Positions 6,619 through 12,063 of a stretch of 12,063 nucleotides of DNA are shown here, piece after piece. The DNA lies in the NCBI GenBank assembly GCA_943913905.1, contig CALTZZ010000070.1:1-12063 (forward strand), in the 5' to 3' direction. The stretch comes from an uncultured Dermabacteraceae bacterium (GTDB lineage Bacteria > Actinomycetota > Actinomycetes > Actinomycetales > Dermabacteraceae). The translations under genes and the position numbers were made by a program. The notes under the pieces were generated by a model. It was not told the DNA's origin. It made no database searches and saw nothing but the letters and a program-made list of their open reading frames with translations. Every line of letters starts with the position of its first letter. Position 1 is the first letter of the stretch.

Positions 6619-7200
6619 TTGGGTGCGACTGTGGCTGAAGCGTGCAGCGGGCATGCGCGCGAGGCTCGGGGCTCCTCTCGGCACGAGTATTGCCCGGACT
6701 CTCTCGCTGCTGCGGGTGTACTTGCCGGGGCTCTCTTTGGCGCAACGTGGCCGATCGCCGTAGGTGTTCTCTCGTTTGGGAGCCTGGCGACAGGGTGGTG
6801 GATGCTCACCGCAGATGCCAGCCTTACGATCGCTGCCCTGCAGATCGTGCTCTTGTATGTCTGCGGTGTGCTGGCACCGTTTTTCGTCCATGAGTGGATG
6901 CACGCCGTGGTGGCACTCGCGGCGGACGGTGTTCGCGGAGTCGTGATTGAACGAACGCTGTTTCGCTTCAGTGTGATCCCCGTTGGGACTTTAGGGGCTC
7001 GGGCCGTCGCGTTGGGGGCCGTCGCTGGCCCTGGGGCGTGCGGTGTGATTGGCGTGGCGTGCGTAGCTGCCGGCGCCGAACTCTTTGGGGCGTTCTTCTT
7101 GTGGCACCTCCTGTTCTTGCTGCCGTGCTTTGGAGACGGTCGAATGCTCTTTCTTGCGATTTTTCGCAGAAACGTTCGGCACGATCATGGCAACAAATAA
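6619..7200 (+). CDS. M50/site-2-protease-like membrane metallopeptidase
   Basis: A 193-residue membrane protein with intramembrane zinc protease marks. HEWMH (91-95) fits the HExxH zinc and catalytic motif and lies in a hydrophobic segment. AVAGPGA (134-140) resembles the AGP-x-A segment after the first catalytic helix of M50 enzymes. LLPCFGDGR (167-175) matches the LLP-x(n)-DG motif that supplies the third ligand, here D173. The enzyme would cut peptides within or beside the membrane. Residues 1-28 are hydrophilic. The start is uncertain: TTG 6619 (two bases after the previous stop, AGGGAG at 6602-6607) or GTG 6631. In known epipeptide (Yyd) and similar bacteriocin loci, a membrane protease of this kind is encoded beside an ABC exporter and a precursor peptide, a layout resembling this one. 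A DUF3267-like non-peptidase role is the main alternative. Confidence 0.8.
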   Translation: MGATVAEACSGHAREARGSSRHEYCPDSLAAAGVLAGALFGATWPIAVGVLSFGSLATGWWMLTADASLTIAALQIVLLYVCGVLAPFFVHEWMHAVVALAADGVRGVVIERTLFRFSVIPVGTLGARAVALGAVAGPGACGVIGVACVAAGAELFGAFFLWHLLFLLPCFGDGRMLFLAIFRRNVRHDHGNK

Positions 7201-7208
7201 ATGTAATT

Positions 7209-7224
7209 GATTGATTTATCAATC
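7209..7224. promoter_or_regulatory. AT-rich inverted repeat upstream of secreted peptide gene
   Basis: GATTGAT-TT-ATCAATC is a perfect 7-bp dyad with a 2-nt spacer, centred about 49 bp before ATG 7266, in a strikingly AT-rich gap (7195-7270). It is a candidate operator for a promoter driving the second peptide gene. I see no convincing -35/-10 pair nearby, and the dyad does not match the one at 3622-3639. Confidence 0.4.
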
Positions 7225-7265
7225 GCATATTTCGTTTGTCTGGAATCTAAACAGGGAGTGAAAAT

Positions 7266-7571
7266 ATGATTAATTGTCGTAGTAAAATCGTTCGTGCACC
7301 TATCAGCGCGCTGGCCTGTGTGCTGGCCGCAACCACATGGTTTGCGCTTCCCGCGTCGGCCGATGCGGCGGGCTCGTCTGTGATGAGCGCGTCCGCAACG
7401 AGCTCGCTCTCTGTGAGTGTAGAAAACGGGCTTCAGCAGGGGGAAGATGAAGCATCAGACTCGGGGCGCGCGATGGCGAACCGGAGCCGTCCGCAGGGGC
7501 CCGTGCAGGACTTCATTTGCCGTATCTGGCCTCCGGAGATCCGTCATGACTGCGTGACGAGGAAGAAATAA
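7266..7571 (+). CDS. 101-aa secreted peptide with C-terminal two-cysteine segment
   Basis: No family is recognised. A clear Sec-type signal peptide opens it: basic N-region (R5, K7, R10), hydrophobic core (about 12-29) and a likely signal peptidase I site after ALPASA (residue 32). The exported part has an S/A/V-rich stretch (36-52), an acidic segment (EGEDEASD-like, about 59-66), a basic R/N segment (68-76), and the C-terminus FICRIWPPEIRHDCVTRKK (83-101). C85 and C96 are the only cysteines outside the signal peptide, so a 12-residue disulfide ring is possible. The start has AGGGAG (7253-7258) at 7-nt spacing. It lies 65 bp after the protease gene and just before the histidine kinase gene, the classic position for a peptide sensed by the kinase. 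A bacteriocin or transporter-associated protein is also possible. Confidence 0.75.
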   Translation: MINCRSKIVRAPISALACVLAATTWFALPASADAAGSSVMSASATSSLSVSVENGLQQGEDEASDSGRAMANRSRPQGPVQDFICRIWPPEIRHDCVTRKK

Positions 7572-7646
7572 GACTTTCCGCTGGTTTAACACCGGGGTTT
7601 TCGGTCTCTTATGACTTGAATTGAAAGCGTGGTGCTGCCTGACTCC

Positions 7647-7655
7647 TGGTAGATT
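7647..7655 (+). promoter_or_regulatory. extended -10 promoter for the histidine kinase gene
   Basis: TGG-TAGATT has the extended -10 form (TGn followed by TAnnnT). Its last base lies six bases before GTG 7662, so transcription would start at or next to the start codon and give a leaderless mRNA. This agrees with the lack of a Shine-Dalgarno sequence before 7662. No good -35 was found. Confidence 0.45.
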
Positions 7656-7661
7656 GCAGCA

Positions 7662-8927
7662 GTGCACTACTGGGGAAGCAGGTTACGCGAACAGTTGACA
7701 GTGTCGGCGCGACGCCGGCTGCCGCTTCCCCTCGCCATCATCGTTGCAGTGGTGTGCATCGTCATGATGATTGATGCATGGCTCGCGTTCGATCTTGGAT
7801 CCCCACAATGGTTGGGCAGCGCCATTCTCGCAATAGCGAGCGGTGCATCGGTGTGGCTAGCCCTGCGCAAGCCGATGATTGGGACGCTTGTATTTGCAGT
7901 CTCTGGCGCCGGACATGTGGCGCTGGGAGCACCGCCGCTCTACATCGTGTATGTCGGCTGCGGGTTCACCTTGATCATCGGCCTGGTCTCCACCGTAGCC
8001 ACAATTGCGTGCGCCTCCGCGATTGTGTCGATTGCTGTCATCTTTCCTGCCGTTGTGTGTACCTCACACCCTGCCGATGCCATCGCGCCGGTGGCTCTCG
8101 TGTTCATTCCGATCCTCGTGTGTTCGCTTGTCTTGGCTCTGCGGGAGGACCGAGTCGCGGTGGCGGAGCGACGACGGGCAGAGGCAGAACGGATGCAACG
8201 GGAGGCTCGTCAGCGTGAGCGTCAGAGTCTCGCCCGCACGATGCACGACGACGTGGGGCATGCATTGACCGTGATGTCTTTGGTCGCGGCCTCTCGTAAG
8301 AAGTCGAGCGACATGACGAAGCTTCGCGAGGCTCTCGTGGAGATTGAGTCGCACGCCCGTTCAGCACTGGTAGATATGCGGATGCTGCTCCAGGTGCTCC
8401 GCGAAGAAGACATGGACGCGCCGGTAAGTCAGGAGCTTGCGCTGCCGCGCCGTAGTTCGTATTCGGACGACGTGACGGTTGCGCTTAATAGCCTTGACTC
8501 GGGCTTGCGGTCTCTTGGCTTCGATGTCACTGGGACTGCTGGCGGCGAGCTCGCCTCGATTACGCCCCTGCATTCCGAGTCAATCGTGCGAATCGTGCAA
8601 GAGGCCTACGCGAACATCGCCAAATATGCGGCGCTCGGCAGCATGGTGAACCGCATGGTGCATATCGAGCAGGGGAACGTTGTTCTCGAAATCTTGTCGC
8701 CGCTCGATGGAGCGGGGCGGTCAGTAACGGGCCCTCACCGCACTGACACAGGCTCACACCGCGCCGACGAAGCTCATGCGCAGAGCACCGTTTCGGCGGG
8801 CTCCACTCACTACGGAGTTTTAGGGATACACGAGCGTGTGCGTCTTCTGAACGGTCGCGTCAAGGTGGGGCCCGAAGGTCGAGCTTGGGTGGTGCGGGCC
8901 TCGTGGCCCGCACGGGAACGGGCTTAG
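7662..8927 (+). CDS. HisKA_3-type sensor histidine kinase
   Basis: A 421-residue membrane sensor kinase. Residues about 22-160 hold around five or six transmembrane helices with little extracytoplasmic sequence, typical of intramembrane-sensing kinases. A basic coiled coil (160-190, ERRRAEAERMQREARQRERQ) leads to the dimerisation helix with phospho-acceptor H195 in ARTMHDDVGHAL. The ATPase domain has an N-box (RIVQEAYANIAKYA, 310-323, N318) and a late G-box (YGVLGIHERVRLLNGRV, 384-400). Between them the usual D-x-G-x-G is degenerate (LSPLDGAGRS, 345-354) and followed by about 30 polar residues rich in H, T, S and G. The cognate regulator is probably that at 2869-3561. The start is GTG 7662, perhaps leaderless; GTG 7701 is an alternative. 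Its TAG overlaps the stop codon of the convergent hydrolase gene. Confidence 0.9.
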   Translation: MHYWGSRLREQLTVSARRRLPLPLAIIVAVVCIVMMIDAWLAFDLGSPQWLGSAILAIASGASVWLALRKPMIGTLVFAVSGAGHVALGAPPLYIVYVGCGFTLIIGLVSTVATIACASAIVSIAVIFPAVVCTSHPADAIAPVALVFIPILVCSLVLALREDRVAVAERRRAEAERMQREARQRERQSLARTMHDDVGHALTVMSLVAASRKKSSDMTKLREALVEIESHARSALVDMRMLLQVLREEDMDAPVSQELALPRRSSYSDDVTVALNSLDSGLRSLGFDVTGTAGGELASITPLHSESIVRIVQEAYANIAKYAALGSMVNRMVHIEQGNVVLEILSPLDGAGRSVTGPHRTDTGSHRADEAHAQSTVSAGSTHYGVLGIHERVRLLNGRVKVGPEGRAWVVRASWPARERA

Positions 8928-9559
8928 AGCCAGTCGCCTTCTGCGTTCTTCTTCTCTGCACCGATTGTGGTGGAGGGGCCGTGTCCCGTGTACACCGCAG
9001 TGTCGTCTGGCAGGGAAAAGAGGCGCTCGCGGATGGACTGTTCAATGACGTCGCGGTCGCTGAAGGAACGTCCGGTCGCTCCCGGGCCTCCCTCGAAGAG
9101 GGTGTCGCCCGAGATGAGTACGCCGCCGTCGGGGCCCTCGACTCCAGTGACATGGAAGCAGACCGAGCCTGGGCTGTGACCCGGCGTGTGGATCACCTCG
9201 ATCGTGGCTCCGCCAATGGTGAACGTGGTGCCGTCTTCGAGATCGTCGTCCCACCCGAGGTCTCCGTGAGTGAGCTCCCATACTTCGCGGTCTGCCGGGT
9301 GAAGCAACATTGGGGCTTCGAACTTCTGGGCCGCTTCGGGGGCGAAGCGCACGTGGTCGTCGTGAGCGTGGGTGAGGAGGAGGGCGAGTACTTCCCGGTC
9401 TCCCACGAGTAGCTCGATGGCTTCGAGGTCGTGTGGGGCGTCGATGACGACGCACGACGAATCGTCGCCGATCACCCAGATGTTGTTTTCGACGTCGTGG
9501 GTTTCGCCATCCAGGCTGAACGTGCCGGAGGCTGTGCCGTGGTCGATGCGTGTGGACAT
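8924..9559 (-). CDS. MBL-fold metallo-hydrolase, putative S-formylmycothiol hydrolase partner
   Basis: A 211-residue metallo-beta-lactamase-fold hydrolase of glyoxalase II type. The binuclear metal ligands are visible: THAHDDH (63-69: H64, H66, D68, H69), H128 in TPGHSPGS, D152 in SGDTLF and H193 in TGHGPSTTIG. The gene follows S-(hydroxymethyl)mycothiol dehydrogenase by 22 bp, with GAAAGG before its ATG. In mycobacteria and other actinobacteria an MBL-fold gene adjoins mscR in the same way, and the product is thought to act on the mycothiol thioester or adduct made by the dehydrogenase, completing formaldehyde detoxification in the cytoplasm. The exact reaction is inferred from this pairing. 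Its TAA overlaps the kinase TAG on the other strand (TTAG, 8924-8927). Confidence 0.9.
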   Translation of the reverse strand: MSTRIDHGTASGTFSLDGETHDVENNIWVIGDDSSCVVIDAPHDLEAIELLVGDREVLALLLTHAHDDHVRFAPEAAQKFEAPMLLHPADREVWELTHGDLGWDDDLEDGTTFTIGGATIEVIHTPGHSPGSVCFHVTGVEGPDGGVLISGDTLFEGGPGATGRSFSDRDVIEQSIRERLFSLPDDTAVYTGHGPSTTIGAEKKNAEGDWL

Positions 9560-9581
9560 GATGGTGTGCCTTTCGTGCCGT

Positions 9582-10685
9582 TTAGGAGCGGGCGTATTCG
9601 ACGACGCTGCGGAGGACGTCTCCGCCCTTCATCTTTTCGAAGGCGTTTTCAACGTCCTGCACGGTGATTTGTTCGGTGACGAAGGCATCGAGTGGGAGCC
9701 GCCCTTGAGTGAAGAGGTCGGTGAGGTACGGGAAGTCGCGCTCGGGGAGACAATCGCCGTACCAGGAGCTCTTGAGGGCTCCGCCGCGGCTGAAGACGTC
9801 GATCATTGGCAGTGTGATGCTTGGTTTCGGAGTGGGGACTCCCACGAGAACGACGCGCCCGGCGAGGTCGCGGCCATAGAAGGCGGCTTCGTAGGTGGTG
9901 GGGATGGCGACGGCGTCGATTACCACGTCTGCGCCGAACCCTCCCGTGAGTTCTTGGATTTTTTCGGCGATCTGCTGGCTGGTCAGGTCAGTGGTGTTGA
10001 CCGTGTGGGTGGCGCCTAGCTCGATGGCCTTCTCGAACTTTCGGTCGTCGAGGTCGAGCGCGATGATGGTGGTGGCACCGCCAAGTTTTGCGCCGGCGAC
10101 GGCAGCGAGGCCGACGCCGCCCGCACCGATCACGGCCACGGTTTCGCCTCGTGTCACTTCACCGGTGTTGAGCGCGGCTCCAATGCCTGCCATGACGCCA
10201 CAGCCGAGCAGGCCGACGGCTGCCGGATCGGCGTCAGGATTCACCTTGGTGCACTGCAGTTCGTGGACCAGGGTGGTGTCGATGAATGCGCCGATTCCCA
10301 GTGCAGCGGTCAGTTCAGTTCCGTCGGACAGGGTCATCGGCTTCGAAGCGTTGAAGGTATCGAAGCAGTACTTTGGTTCGCCCTTCTTGCAGGCGCGGCA
10401 CTGACCGCACACGGCGCGCCAGTTGAGGACGACGAAGTCGCCGACCTCCACGTGAGTGACAGCATCACCGATTTTGGTGACGCGACCGGCTGCTTCGTGC
10501 CCCAAGAGGAATGGGAAGTCATCGTTGATGTCGCCATTGCGGTAGGCGAGGTCGGTGTGGCACACACCGCACGTCTCGATGTCAACGAGAACATCGCGCG
10601 GTCCCGGTTCGGGGACCGTGACGTCGACGAGCTCAGCCTCCTCGCCAGCTTTGAAGGAAACGAGGCCTTTAGCGGTGATGCTCAA
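9582..10685 (-). CDS. mscR: S-(hydroxymethyl)mycothiol dehydrogenase (mycothiol-dependent formaldehyde dehydrogenase)
   Basis: A 367-residue zinc-dependent medium-chain dehydrogenase. It oxidises the formaldehyde-mycothiol adduct with NAD+; some members also reduce S-nitrosomycothiol. Catalytic zinc ligands are C42 (CGVCHTDL), H63 (LLGHEAAG) and C162 (LLGCGVMAG). The structural zinc lobe has C93, C96, C99 and C107 (CGQCRACKKGEPKYC). The nucleotide fold has GAGGVGLAAV (187-196), and D211 in ALDLDD favours NAD+. INDDFPFLLGHEA is close to known mycothiol-type enzymes. I chose TTG 10685 because AAAGGAG lies seven bases upstream and the length then fits the family; starting at 10799 would add 38 low-complexity residues. 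It is first in a two-gene operon with the MBL hydrolase. A general alcohol dehydrogenase of the same family is the alternative. Confidence 0.88.
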   Translation of the reverse strand: MSITAKGLVSFKAGEEAELVDVTVPEPGPRDVLVDIETCGVCHTDLAYRNGDINDDFPFLLGHEAAGRVTKIGDAVTHVEVGDFVVLNWRAVCGQCRACKKGEPKYCFDTFNASKPMTLSDGTELTAALGIGAFIDTTLVHELQCTKVNPDADPAAVGLLGCGVMAGIGAALNTGEVTRGETVAVIGAGGVGLAAVAGAKLGGATTIIALDLDDRKFEKAIELGATHTVNTTDLTSQQIAEKIQELTGGFGADVVIDAVAIPTTYEAAFYGRDLAGRVVLVGVPTPKPSITLPMIDVFSRGGALKSSWYGDCLPERDFPYLTDLFTQGRLPLDAFVTEQITVQDVENAFEKMKGGDVLRSVVEYARS

Positions 10686-10691
10686 CGTGTG

Positions 10692-10698
10692 CTCCTTT
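10692..10698 (-). promoter_or_regulatory. ribosome binding site fixing the TTG start of the mycothiol dehydrogenase
   Basis: Read on the minus strand this is AAAGGAG, with a 6-7-nt spacer to TTG 10685-10683. It supports a rare TTG start and a 367-residue product. Confidence 0.75.
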
Positions 10699-10771
10699 AA
10701 CGTGTTGGGCGGTGGGGACGGCCTTCGCCACCGTAGCGAGTGGGTGTGAGTGTTGTCCGAAAGGAGGCGGA

Positions 10772-10897
10772 GTGTTCTCAGACGCCGTCGGCCCCGCATT
10801 CCTCACAGCGGGCACGGCAAAGGGGGAGGTGGGGCGGCACGTATCATGGTGCCTGACAATTCGACCGATGCCCGCCGCCGGTGTGCTGGCGCTGTGA
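10772..10897 (+). CDS. possible 41-codon leader ORF upstream of pheS
   Basis: A near-perfect Shine-Dalgarno sequence, GAAAGGAGG (10759-10767), stands four bases before GTG 10772. The frame runs 41 codons and ends in TGA at 10895-10897, 21 bp before the pheS start. The product begins MFSDAVGPAF, with phenylalanines at 2 and 10 only. Two short stems lie within it: GCCGT/ACGGC (10784-10788, 10814-10818) around CCCGC/GCGGG (10793-10797, 10808-10812). Translation-coupled control of pheST through a leader peptide is known in enterobacteria (pheM), but that peptide is much richer in Phe and this one has no U-tract after the stem. The ribosome site could be fortuitous in GC-rich DNA. Confidence 0.3.
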   Translation: MFSDAVGPAFLTAGTAKGEVGRHVSWCLTIRPMPAAGVLAL

Positions 10898-10918
10898 GGG
10901 GCAGGAAGCGTGTGATTC

Positions 10919-12019
10919 GTGGCTGAGACAACAGGGCCCGCAGTAGATATGAGTGAGGCCGGGATTGAAGCTGCCGTTCAGGCTGCTCTCGAGGCAATTG
11001 CGGCGGTATCGACCTCCGAAGAGGTCAAGCAAGTTCGCATTGCCCATGTGGGGGATGAGTCCCCGCTATCGCGTGCGAACCGAGCGATCAAAGATCTGCC
11101 GAACGATCAGAAGGCGGCTGCTGGCAAACTGATTGGTGGCTCCAAGGGGCGCGTTCAGAAGGCGCTGGGGGCCCGTCAGAAAGAGATCGCGGCGGCGGAG
11201 CAGGAAGCTGCTCTTAACGCCGAGAAGGTAGACGTCACCACGGCAGCGGATCGCCTGCCGCGCGGCGCTCGCCACCCGCTCATGACTCTCCAGGATCGGA
11301 TCTCAGACTTCTTCGTGGGCCTGGGGTGGGAGATTGCCGAGGGCCCGGAGATCGAAGCGGAATGGTTCAATTTCGATGCATTGAACTTCGATGAGGACCA
11401 CCCGGCACGCCAGATGCAGGACACGTTTTATGTGGCGCCGGAAGGTAGCGGGCAGGTACTGCGTACGCACACGTCTCCCGTGCAAGCGCGCACGCTCCTT
11501 GAACGAGGCGTCCCGCTCTACATTGCATGCCCGGGCAAGGTGTTTCGTACCGATGAACTCGATGCTACGCACGCACCGGTTTTCAACCAGGTGGAGGGGC
11601 TTGCGATCGACAAGGGCTTGACCATGGCTCACCTCGTGGGAACTCTCGACGAGCTCGCCAAGGCGCTGTTCGGCGGTCAGCCCATCACGCGGCTTCGCCC
11701 CAGCTACTTCCCTTTCACGGAGCCGAGCGCAGAAATGGACTTCCGCTGCTTCAAGTGCGACGCCCGCCTCGGTACTGATCACGACGCGGACTCGAACTGC
11801 CGCGTGTGCGGCGGCACCGGCTGGATCGAAATGGGCGGCTGCGGCATGGTGAATCCGGCGGTGCTGCGGGCATGCGGAGTGGATCCCGAGGAGTATCAGG
11901 GCTTCGCGTTTGGACTCGGAATCGAACGAATCCTCATGCTGCGTAACGGCGTTGCGGATATGCACGACATCGTGGAGGGCGATATTCGCTTCTCCTTGAA
12001 CTACGGAACGGAGATCTGA
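10919..12019 (+). CDS. pheS: phenylalanyl-tRNA synthetase alpha subunit
   Basis: A 366-residue catalytic subunit of the cytoplasmic (alpha-beta)2 enzyme that charges tRNA-Phe. The N-terminal 100 residues form the tRNA-binding coiled coil (KQVRIAHVGDESPLSRANRA; GGSKGRVQKALGARQKEI). Class II core motifs follow: LRTHTSPVQARTL (181-193), KVFRTDELDATHAPVFNQVEG (207-227), YFPFTEPSAEMDF (263-275) and motif 3 GFAFGLGIERILML (328-341). Residues 276-297 contain RCFKC and CRVC pairs (C277, C280, C294, C297), the zinc-ribbon-like insert usual in actinobacterial PheS and absent from E. coli. The start is GTG 10919 with AGGA about 12 bases upstream; ATG 10949 is an alternative. pheT follows after three bases. 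Confidence 0.96.
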   Translation: MAETTGPAVDMSEAGIEAAVQAALEAIAAVSTSEEVKQVRIAHVGDESPLSRANRAIKDLPNDQKAAAGKLIGGSKGRVQKALGARQKEIAAAEQEAALNAEKVDVTTAADRLPRGARHPLMTLQDRISDFFVGLGWEIAEGPEIEAEWFNFDALNFDEDHPARQMQDTFYVAPEGSGQVLRTHTSPVQARTLLERGVPLYIACPGKVFRTDELDATHAPVFNQVEGLAIDKGLTMAHLVGTLDELAKALFGGQPITRLRPSYFPFTEPSAEMDFRCFKCDARLGTDHDADSNCRVCGGTGWIEMGGCGMVNPAVLRACGVDPEEYQGFAFGLGIERILMLRNGVADMHDIVEGDIRFSLNYGTEI

Positions 12020-12022
12020 GCA

Positions 12023-12063
12023 ATGCCTCGCATTCCTCTCACATGGCTGGGCGAGCACGTCCA
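12023..12063 (+). CDS. pheT: phenylalanyl-tRNA synthetase beta subunit, 3'-truncated by window edge
   Basis: Only the first 13 codons are present: MPRIPLTWLGEHV. This matches the usual PheT start (M-x-x-P-x-x-WL-x-x-x-V) and lies three bases after the pheS stop, the standard pheST order. The beta subunit completes the tetramer and carries editing and tRNA-binding domains that lie beyond the window. Confidence 0.88.
   Translation, partial: MPRIPLTWLGEHV

Noticed and set aside
7411..7440. Apparent similarity of SVSVENG in the second peptide to ENGVSVS in the first
   Set aside because: Different order and position and only a few common residues; no evidence of common origin.
3733..7571. Lanthipeptide, sactipeptide or thiopeptide cluster
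   Set aside because: No LanM/LanB/LanC, radical SAM or YcaO enzyme is encoded in the block, and neither peptide has a typical leader/core pattern for those classes.
7572..7661. Intrinsic terminator between the second peptide and the kinase
   Set aside because: Only weak 4-5 bp pairings (around ACCGGGGTTTTCGGT) without a stable GC stem and U-tract.
9372..10019. Plus-strand frame opposite the MBL and dehydrogenase genes
   Set aside because: It lies antisense to two genes with intact catalytic motifs and shows no recognisable domain.
9582..10799. 405-residue version of the mycothiol dehydrogenase
   Set aside because: The extra 38 residues are low-complexity R/H/P-rich sequence and the family starts at the TTG preceded by AAAGGAG.

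Overview
The window comes from a high-GC Gram-positive bacterium (Actinomycetota). Signs of this are frequent GTG/TTG starts, a CopD-CtaG fusion of actinobacterial type, a mycothiol-dependent formaldehyde dehydrogenase (mycothiol is restricted to actinobacteria), and a PheS with the four-cysteine insert usual in actinobacterial phenylalanyl-tRNA synthetases. Genus cannot be fixed from sequence alone; a member of the Actinomycetaceae or a relative is my guess.

Layout. (1) 2-2850: the 3' part of a SpoU/TrmH-family RNA methyltransferase gene, overlapped by four bases by a CopD/CtaG copper and cytochrome-oxidase assembly protein. (2) 2869-8927: a self-contained block of eight genes. A NarL-type response regulator (minus strand) diverges from a 171-bp control region. 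Rightwards follow an 88-aa one-helix membrane peptide, an ABC ATPase, a polytopic ABC permease, a two-helix membrane protein, a site-2-protease-like (M50-type) membrane metallopeptidase, a 101-aa secreted peptide with two C-terminal cysteines, and a HisKA_3 histidine kinase. (3) 8924-10685, minus strand: S-(hydroxymethyl)mycothiol dehydrogenase (TTG start) followed by an MBL-fold hydrolase, a formaldehyde-detoxification pair. (4) 10919-12063: pheS and the first codons of pheT, preceded by a possible short leader ORF.

The central block is the most interesting part. It has the logic of a peptide production or signalling system: two small peptide genes, a membrane protease that could mature one of them, an ABC exporter, an accessory membrane protein, and a two-component system whose halves lie at opposite ends. 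No lanthipeptide synthetase, radical SAM, YcaO or other modification enzyme is visible. At both edges it meets its neighbours tail to tail (18-bp gap on the left, 4-bp stop-codon overlap on the right), so it looks like a transplantable module. In many actinobacteria a TrmH-family gene lies directly upstream of pheST; here about 10 kb separates them.

Control elements inside the block include a nested inverted repeat between the regulator and the first peptide gene, three mutually complementary arms between the first peptide gene and the ABC ATPase gene, an AT-rich dyad before the second peptide gene, and an extended -10 box placed so that the kinase mRNA would be leaderless. No tRNA, rRNA, CRISPR array, transposase or integrase was seen. 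The only gene-free stretches are under 300 bp.
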